Positions 30,446 to 44,468 of a stretch of 45,650 nucleotides of DNA are shown in pieces. The notes under the pieces were generated by a model, which saw only the letters and a program-made list of their open reading frames with translations, was not told the DNA's origin and did not search any database. A program made the translations under genes and the position numbers. Source of the DNA: Bradyrhizobium acaciae (GTDB taxonomy: Bacteria; Pseudomonadota; Alphaproteobacteria; Rhizobiales; Xanthobacteraceae). Within the stretch, counting starts at the first letter, position 1. The number at the start of each line of letters is the position of its first letter. The DNA lies in contig NZ_JACMYK010000054.1 in assembly GCF_020889785.1 (NCBI RefSeq), positions 1 to 45,650 of the forward strand, read 5' to 3'.

Positions 30446-30660
30446 GTGATTTGAGGACACCCGGCACTGGTCCAGGTGCAGCGACCAATCCCGACAATTT
30501 GCGTGGGCGTTGCCAAAATATCGAAAACAACCCCATGCAACGTGGCCGCCCGTCGCAGCAGCCCGAAGCGATCGCCTTGCCACTCCGCCGTGATCGGAGC
30601 GGAAACCGGCCCGTCAGTTCGGTGCAAGCTCAATCCGTCACACAAAACCCAATGGTAATT

Positions 30661-30677
30661 TGCGACGTCCCGTCGCA
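30661..30677. promoter_or_regulatory. Short perfect palindrome upstream of kup
   Basis: TGCGACG-TCC-CGTCGCA is a perfect 7-bp inverted repeat, 61 bases before the kup start. It could be an operator; no regulator is known. Confidence 0.35.
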
Positions 30678-30738
30678 GACTATCGTCTAAGGCGCCCGAC
30701 CGGATGACCCGGCGAGCGCAAGCCATCGGGGGATTGCC

Positions 30739-32655
30739 GTGACCAGTACGCCCGCCATCGTTTCTTCCGGCCATCCTCCAAGCAGTCCGATTCCGGTTGC
30801 CGTCACGCTTGGTGCCCTCGGCGTCGTCTATGGCGACATCGGCACCAGCCCCCTTTACGCCCTGAAGGAAGCTGCCAAGGCCGCCGCCCATGGCGGACCA
30901 CTCAGCCAGAGTGCGGTGCTTGGCACGGTCTCGCTGATCCTGTGGGCGCTGATCCTCATCATTTCAGTCAAATACGCGATGCTGATCCTGCGCGCGGACA
31001 ACCGCGGTGAAGGCGGTATCGTCGCCCTGCTGGCGCTGCTCTCGGCGCGCAATGCCGCGCCCGGCACCTGGCGCGCCCATCTGCTGGTCGTCGGCCTGAT
31101 CGGCGCGGCCCTGCTCTATGGCGACGGTGCGATCACGCCGGCAATTTCCGTGCTGTCGGCGATCGAAGGCCTCAAGGTCGACGCGCCTTCGCTGACGCCG
31201 GCGGTGGTGCCACTCACCGTCGTGATCCTGATCGGCCTGTTCTTCATGCAGAAGCAGGGCACGGGCTTCATCGGCAAGATCTTCGGCCCGGTGATGCTGT
31301 TCTGGTTCGCCGTGCTCGCAGCGCTCGGCATTCACGGCATCGTCAAGGCGCCCGGCGTGCTGGTCGCACTGAGCCCGTTCTATGCATTCGATTTCCTGAT
31401 CCATCAGGATTTTCACGTCAGCTTCGCCATCCTCGGCGCCGCATTCCTCGCGGTCACCGGCGGTGAGGCGATGTATGCCGACATGGGGCATTTCGGCCGC
31501 TTTCCGATCCGACTCGCCTGGTTCGCCATCTGCCTGCCCGCGCTGGTGCTGAACTATTTCGGCCAGGCCGGCGAGCTCATCAACAACCCGAACTCGATCG
31601 ACAACCCGTTCTTCCAGCTTGCACCCGACTGGGCGCATTACCCGCTCGTCCTGCTCGCGACCGTTGCCACCGTGATCGCTTCGCAGGCCATCATCTCCGG
31701 CGTGTTCTCGCTGACCCAACAATCGATCCAGCTCGGCTTCCTGCCGCGCATGCACATCGAGCACACCACGAGCGACGCGATCGGGCAGATCTATGTGCCG
31801 CTGGTGAACTGGCTGCTCGCGGCGGCAACGCTCGGCGCCGTGCTCGCCTTCGGCACCTCGGACGCCCTCGCCGGCGCCTACGGCATCGCCGTGTCGCTGC
31901 TGATGGCGATCACCACGCTGCTCGCCGCGCTGGTCGCGATCCAGTGGGGCTATCCGCCGATCGTCGTGCTCGCGGTGAACGGCTTCTTCTTCATCATCGA
32001 TGCGATCTTCTTCGCGGCGAATACCGAGAAGCTGTTCGAAGGCGGCTGGTTCCCGCTGCTGCTCGCGGCCGCGGTGGCGTTCCTGATGCTGACCTGGCGC
32101 AGCGGCGTGAAGCTGGTCGAAAAGGCGCGCGCCAAGCTGCGCCAACCGGAAGAGGATCTGATCGAGACCGCGGTCAACAAGTGCAGCGCGCGCCTGCCCG
32201 GCACCGCCGTGTTCCTGGCCTCAGCCCCCAACGGGGTGCCGCTCGCGCTGACCCAGTTCGTCAAGCACAATCACGTGCTGCATCAGCGCGTGCTGCTGGT
32301 CACCGTGCAGATCGAGGAGCGGCCCAGGATTTCGGACGAAGAGCGCGCCGACGTGATCGAGATCAGCCCGGGCATCACCCGCATCATCCTGCACTACGGC
32401 TTCATGCAATATCCAACCATCTATGAGGGCCTGAAGCTCGCCTGCCAGCAGAGCAAGCTGCCCGGCATCGATCTCTCCGACGTGACCTATTATATCGGCC
32501 GCGAAACCATCATCCCGCGGGAGGACGTTCCGGGCATGTGGGTGTGGCGGGAATCGCTGTTCGCCTTCCTGCAACGCAACGCCGAACGGTCCGCGGCCTT
32601 CTTCGGCGTGCCGACCGGTCAGGTGGTGGAGTTCGGTACGGAGATCGAGATCTGA
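30739..32655 (+). CDS. kup: Kup-family potassium uptake protein
   Basis: 638 residues, GTG start with GGGGGATTGCC upstream. VTLGALGVVYGDIGTSPLYALKEA near residue 20-45 is the family signature. About 12 transmembrane helices follow to residue 450, including TGGEAMYADMGHFGRFPIRLAWF and NYFGQAGELI. The C-terminal 170 residues are cytosolic (HQRVLLVTVQIEERPR... YIGRETIIPRED... AAFFGVPTGQVVEFGTEIEI). It imports K+, probably with H+. It converges on gyrA across a short palindrome. Confidence 0.95.
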   Translation: MTSTPAIVSSGHPPSSPIPVAVTLGALGVVYGDIGTSPLYALKEAAKAAAHGGPLSQSAVLGTVSLILWALILIISVKYAMLILRADNRGEGGIVALLALLSARNAAPGTWRAHLLVVGLIGAALLYGDGAITPAISVLSAIEGLKVDAPSLTPAVVPLTVVILIGLFFMQKQGTGFIGKIFGPVMLFWFAVLAALGIHGIVKAPGVLVALSPFYAFDFLIHQDFHVSFAILGAAFLAVTGGEAMYADMGHFGRFPIRLAWFAICLPALVLNYFGQAGELINNPNSIDNPFFQLAPDWAHYPLVLLATVATVIASQAIISGVFSLTQQSIQLGFLPRMHIEHTTSDAIGQIYVPLVNWLLAAATLGAVLAFGTSDALAGAYGIAVSLLMAITTLLAALVAIQWGYPPIVVLAVNGFFFIIDAIFFAANTEKLFEGGWFPLLLAAAVAFLMLTWRSGVKLVEKARAKLRQPEEDLIETAVNKCSARLPGTAVFLASAPNGVPLALTQFVKHNHVLHQRVLLVTVQIEERPRISDEERADVIEISPGITRIILHYGFMQYPTIYEGLKLACQQSKLPGIDLSDVTYYIGRETIIPREDVPGMWVWRESLFAFLQRNAERSAAFFGVPTGQVVEFGTEIEI

Positions 32656-32667
32656 TCGCAGTATCTG

Positions 32668-32704
32668 CGTAGCCCGGATTTCGCTTCACGGCATCCGGGC
32701 TACG
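32668..32704. repeat. Palindrome between convergent kup and gyrA
   Basis: CGTAGCCCGGAT and ATCCGGGCTACG form perfect 12-bp arms around TTCGCTTCACGGC. Related TAGCCCGGAT elements are at 43821-43905 and 45608-45635. It can act as a shared terminator. Confidence 0.8.
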
Positions 32705-32734
32705 GATTTCTACGGATTTCTCCGAAACGGCGCG

Positions 32735-35461
<2,727 letters not shown>

Positions 35462-35673
35462 AGGGGAAATCCGGTCAGTTTTACTGGGGAATCATATAGC
35501 CCATCGAGGGTCTGATAACCACCCTTCGGCGGCTCCCGCAAGCCGTTTTTCCCTTCGTTTTTTCATGCACTTACTGGCGACACTGCAGGTTCCCGGACGG
35601 TCCGCTCCGGGCCGCGATTGCCTGACGGCAAAGGCCAGCTGGAACCGGCCTCGCAGCAGCCGCATTCGCACTT

Positions 35674-36072
35674 TCAGTGGCCGAAAATCACGGCGTGCAT
35701 GATCCGTCCGGGCATGAAGGTGAACAGTCCGGCGATGACCAGCGCGCCGAAGAAGATGCCGATCATCGTGAACTTGTGGCTGCGGACGTTGTGGCTCCGG
35801 GCAGCCGTCACGCCGAGCACCAGCATGACCAGCGAGAAGATCGACAGCAGATGGATCGGGCTCCACGGCCCCACCAGGCGGATCTGGTGGATCCAGAACG
35901 AGCTCGCGGCGACGACCAGCATCAGGATCACCCAGATCCAGCCCAGCGTCCGATGCGGCAGCGTGCCCTTGGGCGCGGCGAGCTGAATGCAGCCGAGCAC
36001 GAAGGCGGCCATTGCGGCAAAGGCATGGAGCGGGACCGCAGGCGCGGCGTCGAGCAACGGCGCGAGGCTCAT
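35674..36072 (-). CDS. DUF2306-type four-helix membrane protein
   Basis: 132 residues from ATG 36072; the frame extends to 36156 but those residues are polar and unlike a membrane protein start. Four hydrophobic helices: LHAFAAMAAFVLGCIQLA, LGWIWVILMLVVAASSFWI, SIFSLVMLVLGVTAA and FTMIGIFFGALVIAGLFTFMPGRIMHAVIFGH. The RTLGWIWVILM and SHKFTMIGIFFGALVIAGLF motifs match small membrane proteins annotated DUF2306. Function unknown. A perfect palindrome at 36125-36143 is 52 bases upstream, suggesting control by a dedicated repressor not in the window. Confidence 0.8.
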   Translation of the reverse strand: MSLAPLLDAAPAVPLHAFAAMAAFVLGCIQLAAPKGTLPHRTLGWIWVILMLVVAASSFWIHQIRLVGPWSPIHLLSIFSLVMLVLGVTAARSHNVRSHKFTMIGIFFGALVIAGLFTFMPGRIMHAVIFGH

Positions 36073-36124
36073 GGAGGCGGCCCTCGAGTGAAGCGCGCGG
36101 CCGGACAGCGCTTGCCGCGGGCCA

Positions 36125-36143
36125 ATGTAAATATCATTTACAT
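36125..36143. promoter_or_regulatory. Operator-like palindrome upstream of the DUF2306 gene
   Basis: ATGTAAA-TATCA-TTTACAT is a perfect 7-bp inverted repeat, AT-rich in a GC-rich setting, 52 bases upstream of the DUF2306-type gene. Form and position suit a TetR- or MarR-type dimer. Confidence 0.55.
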
Positions 36144-36322
36144 CGACCTGTGTCAAAGTCCCGGGAACTCGCGCTGTTCACCGTCAGCGACGGAAAACAC
36201 TCCAGATAGTTGGGAAGTTATCCTCACAATTCACATGAGGAAATTGCCATGACGCGTAGAGCCACCGTCCCGGGAAATGATCTTCACGGGGCGGCGGCCG
36301 ACGTAATGTTCGAGGGGCGCGC

Positions 36323-36814
36323 TCAGAACGGGATGTCGTCGTCCATGTCGCTGTTGCGGCTGCCGCCGCCGGCGGCAACTGCGCGGCGCGGTGCCGAGCT
36401 GACCGGTCCGGACGAGCCGAAATCGCTGCCGCCATCATCAGAGAAGCTGCCGCCTCCACCGCTCCGCCCGTCGAGCATGGTGAGGTTGGAGTTGAAGCCC
36501 TGCAGCACGACTTCGGTCGAGTACTTCTCGACGCCGCTCTGGTCGGTCCATTTGCGGGTCTGCAACTGACCCTCGATGTACACCTTGGCGCCCTTCTTCA
36601 GATACTGCTCGGCGACCTTGCAGAGCCCCTCGTTGAAGATCACGACGCGGTGCCACTCGGTCTTCTCCTTGCGCTCGCCGGTGCCCTTGTCGCGCCAGGT
36701 TTCCGAGGTGGCGATGGAAAGATTTGCAATCGGACGGCCGTCCTGGGTCCGCCGGATTTCCGGATCCTTGCCGAGGTTTCCAACCAGGATCACCTTGTTC
36801 ACGCTTCCTGCCAT
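36323..36814 (-). CDS. ssb: Single-stranded DNA-binding protein
   Basis: 163 residues from ATG 36814 (GTGGAGAT upstream; the longer frame to 36877 is not favoured). MAGSVNKVILVGNLGKDPEIRRTQDGRPIANLSIATSE opens the OB fold; a Gly/Ser-rich linker leads to the acidic tip MDDDIPF that recruits repair and replication proteins. It coats ssDNA as a tetramer. An SOS box lies 170 bases upstream (36984-36998), so it is probably induced by DNA damage. The usual divergent partner, uvrA, is 2.6 kb away. Confidence 0.96.
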   Translation of the reverse strand: MAGSVNKVILVGNLGKDPEIRRTQDGRPIANLSIATSETWRDKGTGERKEKTEWHRVVIFNEGLCKVAEQYLKKGAKVYIEGQLQTRKWTDQSGVEKYSTEVVLQGFNSNLTMLDGRSGGGGSFSDDGGSDFGSSGPVSSAPRRAVAAGGGSRNSDMDDDIPF

Positions 36815-36983
36815 CGCATCATCTCCACTCAAAAACCGGGCGTCCGGACATCGGCCGCCGCTCTCAACCTTCGCCACTTACATTGCAGGCGTCGTGGATG
36901 ACCCTATACGCCGGTGCCGGCTCGCCGCCTTGGTCCTCGCGCGGTTATCCACGATAATCAGATATAGCATTCCGGCCGGGAAT

Positions 36984-36998
36984 GTTCCAGTTTTGTTC
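36984..36998. promoter_or_regulatory. LexA (SOS) box upstream of ssb
   Basis: GTTCCAGTTTTGTTC matches the alphaproteobacterial LexA operator GTTC-N7-GTTC exactly. It lies between ssb (minus) and the first Omp31-like gene (plus), 170 bases from the ssb ATG. Confidence 0.8.
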
Positions 36999-37262
36999 GC
37001 CACAACCAACCGTAGAAGCGGGCGCGAGCAATGGAGCGACAGCCGATTTCGGCTCAGGCCGCTGAGCGGCTTCGGCACTTTAGAAAATAAGTATATAAAT
37101 CAGCATCTTATTCTCGCCGCACTTCTTCCCTGAGTGTGGCTTTTGGGAGACGGCCTTTCCGGTTGAATCAGCGTATAGCTACCAACCATCAGGCGGGCGC
37201 TCGCGTCTGAGTTCGGCTTCGGGACCCTTTTGGAAGCCGATCGGGAAGCTGGGGAGTTTGAA

Positions 37263-38006
37263 ATGAAGAAGTTTTTGCTCGGAACGGTTGCTCTGTTCGC
37301 GTTTGCTGCGCCTGCCGCCGCCGCTGACCTCGCTGCGCGCCCCTACACCAAGGCGCCGCCGATGATCGCTGCCGTCTATGACTGGAGCGGCTTCTACATC
37401 GGCGCCAACGGCGGCTGGGGCTCGAGCCACAATTGCTGGGACCAGGTCCCGGGCGGCATCTTCATCGGATCGGATGGTTGCCATGATGCGACCGGCGGCG
37501 TCGCCGGCGGCCAGATCGGCTACCGTTGGCAGGCGGGCACCTGGGTGTTCGGCCTCGAAGCGCAGGGCGACTGGGCCGACCTGAAGGGCAGCAACAACAG
37601 CGCGATCTTCCCGGCCCTGTTCACCAACCAGACCAAGATCGACGCCTTCGGCCTGTTCACCGGCCAGATCGGCTACGCCGTCAACAACGTGCTGCTCTAC
37701 GCCAAGGGCGGTGCGGCGCTGACCGACAACCGCTTCAGCACCTACTTCACGCCGACCGGCGCGCTCGCCGGCCGCGCCAGCGACACCCGCTGGGGTGGCA
37801 CCATCGGCGCCGGCATCGAAGTCGGCTTCGCGCCGAACTGGACCGCAGGCGTCGAATACGATCACCTGTTCATGCAGGACAAGACCTACAACCTCACCAC
37901 CCCGACCGGCGCGCTGTTCAGCAGCGTCCGTGATCGCCAGGACGTCGACCTCGTCACCGTCCGCGTGAACTACAAGTGGGGCGGCCCGGCCGTTGCGCGC
38001 TACTGA
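37263..38006 (+). CDS. Omp31-like outer-membrane beta-barrel protein
   Basis: 247 residues from ATG 37263 (GGGGAG upstream). Signal peptide 1-21 (AAPAAA-AD). The mature start DLAARPYTKAPPMIAAVYDWSGFYIGANGGWG is the hallmark of the Omp25/31 family of Rhizobiales. Gly/aromatic alternation (GGQIGYRWQAGTWVFGLEAQGDWAD, FTGQIGYAVNNVLLYAKGG) predicts an 8-stranded barrel ending VRVNYKWGGPAVARY with a terminal aromatic. A strong terminator follows. A shorter paralogue lies downstream. Confidence 0.93.
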   Translation: MKKFLLGTVALFAFAAPAAAADLAARPYTKAPPMIAAVYDWSGFYIGANGGWGSSHNCWDQVPGGIFIGSDGCHDATGGVAGGQIGYRWQAGTWVFGLEAQGDWADLKGSNNSAIFPALFTNQTKIDAFGLFTGQIGYAVNNVLLYAKGGAALTDNRFSTYFTPTGALAGRASDTRWGGTIGAGIEVGFAPNWTAGVEYDHLFMQDKTYNLTTPTGALFSSVRDRQDVDLVTVRVNYKWGGPAVARY

Positions 38007-38033
38007 TCGCGCGACCCGGATTTGATCCAGACG

Positions 38034-38060
38034 AAAGGCCGGCCTCGCGCCGGCCTTTTT
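38034..38060 (+). terminator. Intrinsic terminator of the first Omp31-like gene
   Basis: AAAGGCCGGC-CTCGC-GCCGGCCTTT with a TTTTT tract. The hairpin is identical to the one at 39136-39162. Confidence 0.93.
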
Positions 38061-38430
38061 GTTTGTGGGTCGCCCGCGAGCGGCGGCGCCGCGGTCGGCG
38101 ACATCCTGCGTCGCTACAATGCCGGCTCTCGCCTACCTCCGCCGCAGCCGGCGACGCGCACGGGAGCTGCACCGGCGTCGAATGAATATTCGCCGCAAAT
38201 TACTGAGGCGGCTGCCGCTCACGCACCGCTCCGTCGCATCGAAATACCGGAGCGCGCCTTGCGCCGGCTCTTCGCTGCGCATGCGCGCTACAGCCGTTTT
38301 CCGTGCATTGTGGTTTCACGGATACACAACCTCCAAGATTTCTATGTAGAAACACAGGATCGTCACGCGACACTGCTGTGACGCTCCCTTCAATGTTTTG
38401 AGGGGACAACAAGAAAATGGGACTGGGTCT
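38061..38430. other. 370-base spacer between the two Omp31-like genes
   Basis: No convincing gene. It contains an inverted repeat CGTCAC...GTGACG (38361-38383) about 50 bases before the second porin gene, a candidate operator or leader structure. Small Arg-rich frames here look fortuitous. Confidence 0.45.
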
Positions 38431-39096
38431 TTGAAAATCAGGAATGTTTTGCTGGCATCGGCCGGCATGTTTGCACTGAGCGCTTTTGCACCTGCCAACG
38501 CCGCTGATATGGCGGCTCGCGCCCCCTACGTGAAGGCTCCGCCGCTGGCCGCGATCTACAACTGGACCGGCTTCTACATCGGCGGCTTCGGCGGCTACGC
38601 CAGCGAGAACTCCGGTAGTCCGAAGATGGAAGGCGGCTTCGCCGGCGGCACCATCGGCTACAACTGGCAGTCCGCCAACATCGTGTACGGCATCGAGGCC
38701 GACGGCGGCTGGGCTGACGTCGATGCGTCGGCCAGCGCGCTCGGCATCACCGTGAAGAGCAAGACCGATGCACTCGGCACCGTGCGCGGCCGCATCGGCT
38801 TCGCCGTCGACAAGGTGCTGTTCTACGGCACCGGCGGCTATGCCTGGATCGACAACAAGATCAGCGTCACCGCGCTCGGCGTGACCGCCTCGCAGAGCAA
38901 CTTCCACTCCGGCTGGACCGTCGGCGCCGGCATCGAGGCGTTCATCGCCCCGCAGTGGTCGATCAAGGGTGAGTACCTGTATCGCAGCCTCGGCGGCGAG
39001 AGCTATTTCGGTGTGCCCACCGGCGACCTCAACCTGCACAGCGTGCAGTTCGGCGTGAACTATCACTTCGGCGGCCCGATCGTCGCCAAGTACTGA
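38431..39096 (+). CDS. Omp31-like outer-membrane beta-barrel protein, second copy
   Basis: 221 residues from TTG 38431; another in-frame TTG is at 38398 and no suitable ATG exists. The signal is KIRNVLLASAGMFALSAFAPANA-AD. Then DMAARAPYVKAPPLAAIYNWTGFYIGGFGGYAS matches the family start of the upstream paralogue, and the end VNYHFGGPIVAKY matches too. The copies share architecture and identical terminators but have diverged internally (this one lacks the NCWDQV Cys loop), pointing to an old duplication. Confidence 0.88.
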   Translation: MKIRNVLLASAGMFALSAFAPANAADMAARAPYVKAPPLAAIYNWTGFYIGGFGGYASENSGSPKMEGGFAGGTIGYNWQSANIVYGIEADGGWADVDASASALGITVKSKTDALGTVRGRIGFAVDKVLFYGTGGYAWIDNKISVTALGVTASQSNFHSGWTVGAGIEAFIAPQWSIKGEYLYRSLGGESYFGVPTGDLNLHSVQFGVNYHFGGPIVAKY

Positions 39097-39135
39097 GCAA
39101 GTACCAAGCTGATCCGAGAAGTTCGGATCGCTCGG

Positions 39136-39162
39136 AAAGGCCGGCCTCGCGCCGGCCTTTTT
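39136..39162 (+). terminator. Intrinsic terminator of the second Omp31-like gene
   Basis: AAAGGCCGGC-CTCGC-GCCGGCCTTT plus a T tract, the same 25-base hairpin as at 38034-38060. Confidence 0.93.
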
Positions 39163-39355
39163 GCGTGAGAGCCGTTTTCGAGCGAAGCGGATCCCGGTTC
39201 GCGTTACAGAAATCCGCCAGAACAAGAACCCGGAGCCCTGTTCCGACTCCGTCGGGACGGGAAAAGCCTCCAGCGGAACCGGTCCTGCTGACGGCTGCTG
39301 CCATCAGGCAAACTATCCGTTGATGGACCCGACTCAGCACTGGAAATTGTCGACC

Positions 39356-39370
39356 GTTCTTCCTACGTTC
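39356..39370. promoter_or_regulatory. LexA (SOS) box upstream of uvrA
   Basis: GTTCTTCCTACGTTC fits GTTC-N7-GTTC exactly and lies 89 bases before the uvrA ATG at 39459. The rest of the 362-base gap after the porin terminator shows no gene. Confidence 0.82.
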
Positions 39371-39458
39371 CAGTCTTCACACCCATCGGCGCAAGGTCCC
39401 GGCATCACCGGCGATGCGCGCCCAAAAGGCGCCCGATCATGCGCCCGGAACTGTCGCA

Positions 39459-42443
<2,985 letters not shown>

Positions 42444-42544
42444 GGGGCGTAACCGCCCCCGACTTTCGCGTTTTTCCAGTGACGTGGCCATCCGATTTAA
42501 GATGGCGCTCGTCTTCTACGTCTCGGCTTTTGCGGTGAGATGTT

Positions 42545-43342
42545 GTGATTGAAAATCACCCTCTTCTGAAGGTGTTGGCAAACTGGCCAGGTCGTGTTTC
42601 GACGCAGCTTGCTTTTGAGACGCGCGGCTTTCTGGTCCACAGGGCACGGCAGAACCGAATGATCGAGTTCTGCGGTCAACATCAGGCGGAATTGCTCAAT
42701 CGATATTGGGATGAAGTCGCATTGGAGACAATGCGGTGCGCAGGCAAGGTTATTTCAGACCAGCGGATATTTGGTATTGAGCCAAAATACCGGTCTACAT
42801 TTTTGGACGAACTCTTTGCGACCAGGGATTTTGTCGAGCCTCCATTTCGCTATCCACCCCTCGTCAGATGCTTGTTTGAGCATATCAAGAAAACCGGGCA
42901 TGACGCAGAGTTCAGCACGAACGAAGCAGCCTTCATAAGGAATCAGAAGAAGCACGAGAGCGAACGTTTTGGAATTCAGACGACAGGCTGGACAGGAAAG
43001 AAGCGCGACGTCATTCCCTTCATTGATGAATTTTGCTCGGCGCAAGCATTTGAACGCCGTCGTCACCGCTGGCATCGGAATCTAGACTGCGGCCTTGTCT
43101 TCGAAGTCGGCGCTGATCTCGCGGGGAGTCAGTATTGTACCCAAATGCCATTGATATTTCGGATATTCCACGCGGACGATCCCAAGTTTGTATTTGAGTT
43201 GGGAGGGAATGAACCGTTTGATCAGCTTATCTACGGAAGTCGATTGTACGGAGGAGGAGGAGATGCCAGCGATTTTGTTTTGGGAGTTCGGGCTAACATT
43301 GAATTGTTCGATGTAATCGCCGCATCCTTTGGGGCTTCTTAG
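42545..43342 (+). CDS. Unrecognised protein of lower GC content
   Basis: 265 residues from GTG 42545. No signal peptide, no membrane segment and no motif I recognise; cysteines and aromatics are scattered. Codon use is clearly less GC-biased than in uvrA and other neighbours, which suggests horizontal acquisition. The only order-like features are FLDELFATRDFVEPPFRYPP and VFELGGNEPFDQLIYGSRLYGGGGDASDF. A palindromic repeat begins four bases after its stop. It might be a small accessory gene cargo. Confidence 0.7.
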   Translation: MIENHPLLKVLANWPGRVSTQLAFETRGFLVHRARQNRMIEFCGQHQAELLNRYWDEVALETMRCAGKVISDQRIFGIEPKYRSTFLDELFATRDFVEPPFRYPPLVRCLFEHIKKTGHDAEFSTNEAAFIRNQKKHESERFGIQTTGWTGKKRDVIPFIDEFCSAQAFERRRHRWHRNLDCGLVFEVGADLAGSQYCTQMPLIFRIFHADDPKFVFELGGNEPFDQLIYGSRLYGGGGDASDFVLGVRANIELFDVIAASFGAS

Positions 43343-43345
43343 CGC

Positions 43346-43428
43346 GTAGGATGGGTAGAGCGAAGCGAAACCCATCAAGTCATTCCGCGACACGAATGAT
43401 GGGTATCGCTTCGCTCCACCCATCCTAC
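43346..43428. repeat. Intergenic palindromic repeat with GTAGGATGGGT arms
   Basis: GTAGGATGGGTAGAGCGAAGCG and CGCTTCGCTCCACCCATCCTAC form long arms around an inner CCCATCA...TGATGGG pair. It lies between convergent genes and its right end supplies the stop codon of the VOC gene. Confidence 0.85.
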
Positions 43429-43796
43429 GGAGTGCCGCGGTAAGTGGCGATCTGCCAGACGTTTGCCCAAGAATCCCGGACCATCGCTCGTCTGTCGCAG
43501 TAAGGCGTATCCGCGGGGGTCTCGATCGATTCTGCCCCTGCCGCCACCGCGCGTCGGTAGGTCTCGTCGGTGTTCTGAACATAGACGTAGAGAAAGGCCG
43601 GCATCGCCTCGCGGACTCCTCCGCCGTCGCTGATCAGGATGATCGAGTCTCCGATCCGGATTTCCGTGGGCGCGCCGGACCGGACTTCGCCTTGCGCAGC
43701 GAAAACATCTCGCAGGAATCCGACCAGCCCGATGAGGTCGGGCGTGACAATCCTCGGGATGACGGAAGGCCAGCCGACGGGTTTGTATTGGGTCAT
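43425..43796 (-). CDS. VOC (glyoxalase/bleomycin-resistance fold) protein
   Basis: 123 residues. Paired beta-alpha-beta-beta modules: PRIVTPDLIGLVGFLRDVFAAQGEV, then EIRIGDSIILISDGGG and FLYVYVQNTDETYRRAVAAGAESIETPADTPYCDRRAMVRDSWANVWQIAT, matching PhnB-like/YdhA members. Function is probably metal-dependent chemistry or binding of a small molecule; typical metal ligands are not clear. The TAG stop (43425-43427) lies inside the palindromic repeat, so the repeat may have trimmed or replaced the original C-terminus. Confidence 0.85.
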   Translation of the reverse strand: MTQYKPVGWPSVIPRIVTPDLIGLVGFLRDVFAAQGEVRSGAPTEIRIGDSIILISDGGGVREAMPAFLYVYVQNTDETYRRAVAAGAESIETPADTPYCDRRAMVRDSWANVWQIATYRGTP

Positions 43797-43820
43797 GTGC
43801 CTGATTTTGACTCAGTAGAT

Positions 43821-43905
43821 AGCCCGGATGAGCGAAGCGATATGCGGGTTTATCGGCCGGACAGCTTCAGCGCCCCCGCATGTCGCTTCGCTCATGCAGG
43901 CTACG
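43821..43905. repeat. Intergenic palindromic repeat (TAGCCCGGATGAGCGAAGCG family)
   Basis: TAGCCCGGATGAGCGAAGCG is mirrored by CGCTTCGCTCATGCAGGCTA with an inner ATGCGGG/CCCGCAT pair. It lies between the start of the VOC gene and the end of the PRC-barrel gene, both on the minus strand. Related arms occur at 32668 and 45608. Confidence 0.8.
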
Positions 43906-43924
43906 ACGCCGCCCCCTCTCCGAG

Positions 43925-44257
43925 CTACACCGCCCAATAATTCGGGTGCGTATACGACCGGGAGCGGTCGCCCCAGTCGAATTCGTCGCCGTCGAACTCC
44001 GACGGCCCCGTGCGCAAATCCTCCAGCGTCACTTCGGCCTCGAAGGCCTGCCGGTTGGGATCGAAGTGGAGCGCGGTCCATCTGATGGGATAGTGGTGGT
44101 GACTGCTTAGCACGCCGCCAGTCTTGATGATGGCGTAGGCCACCGTTCCGCTCACCTTGTCGAGCATCAGCCGCTCGATCGAACCGAGCTTCGCACCATC
44201 GCGCCCGAAGACGCAGACGTGCTCGACGCGGTCACTGGGCACCAAGGTATGATGCAT
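43925..44257 (-). CDS. PRC-barrel domain protein
   Basis: 110 residues. VFGRDGAKLGSIERLMLDKVSGTVAYAIIKTGGVLSSHHHYPIRWTALHFDPNRQAFEAEV is the PRC-barrel beta fold; RDGAKLGSIERLMLDKVSG is its diagnostic strand pair. The C-terminal EFDWGDRSRSYTHPNYW segment is a conserved tail of rhizobial members. These proteins are general stress-associated and of unknown mechanism. It is divergent from the hemerythrin gene over a 211-base region that includes a FixK-type box. Confidence 0.88.
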   Translation of the reverse strand: MHHTLVPSDRVEHVCVFGRDGAKLGSIERLMLDKVSGTVAYAIIKTGGVLSSHHHYPIRWTALHFDPNRQAFEAEVTLEDLRTGPSEFDGDEFDWGDRSRSYTHPNYWAV

Positions 44258-44396
44258 GGCATCCTCCCTGTTTTCTCCCTGTTTTCCCTTGTTCGGGCGG
44301 TATCATACGCCCAATACCTTGATCGGCCAATGGGGCGCGCGAGCGCGCGCAATAATCTCCCATGGCGTTGGACCGTCACACCCATCCGGCGTGGTT

Positions 44397-44410
44397 TTGA
44401 TCCAGCGCAA
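44397..44410. promoter_or_regulatory. FixK/FNR-type box upstream of hemerythrin gene
   Basis: TTGATCCAGCGCAA fits TTGA-N6-GCAA, the FixK2 box consensus of Bradyrhizobium, with no mismatch. It is 59 bases before the hemerythrin gene start, a common distance for activation at about -40. Confidence 0.7.
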
Positions 44411-44468
44411 AGTTGGCGACGGTCTTTTCGTCTATTGGTTTGCGCAGCCTTTTGCGTGGATCAGTGCC

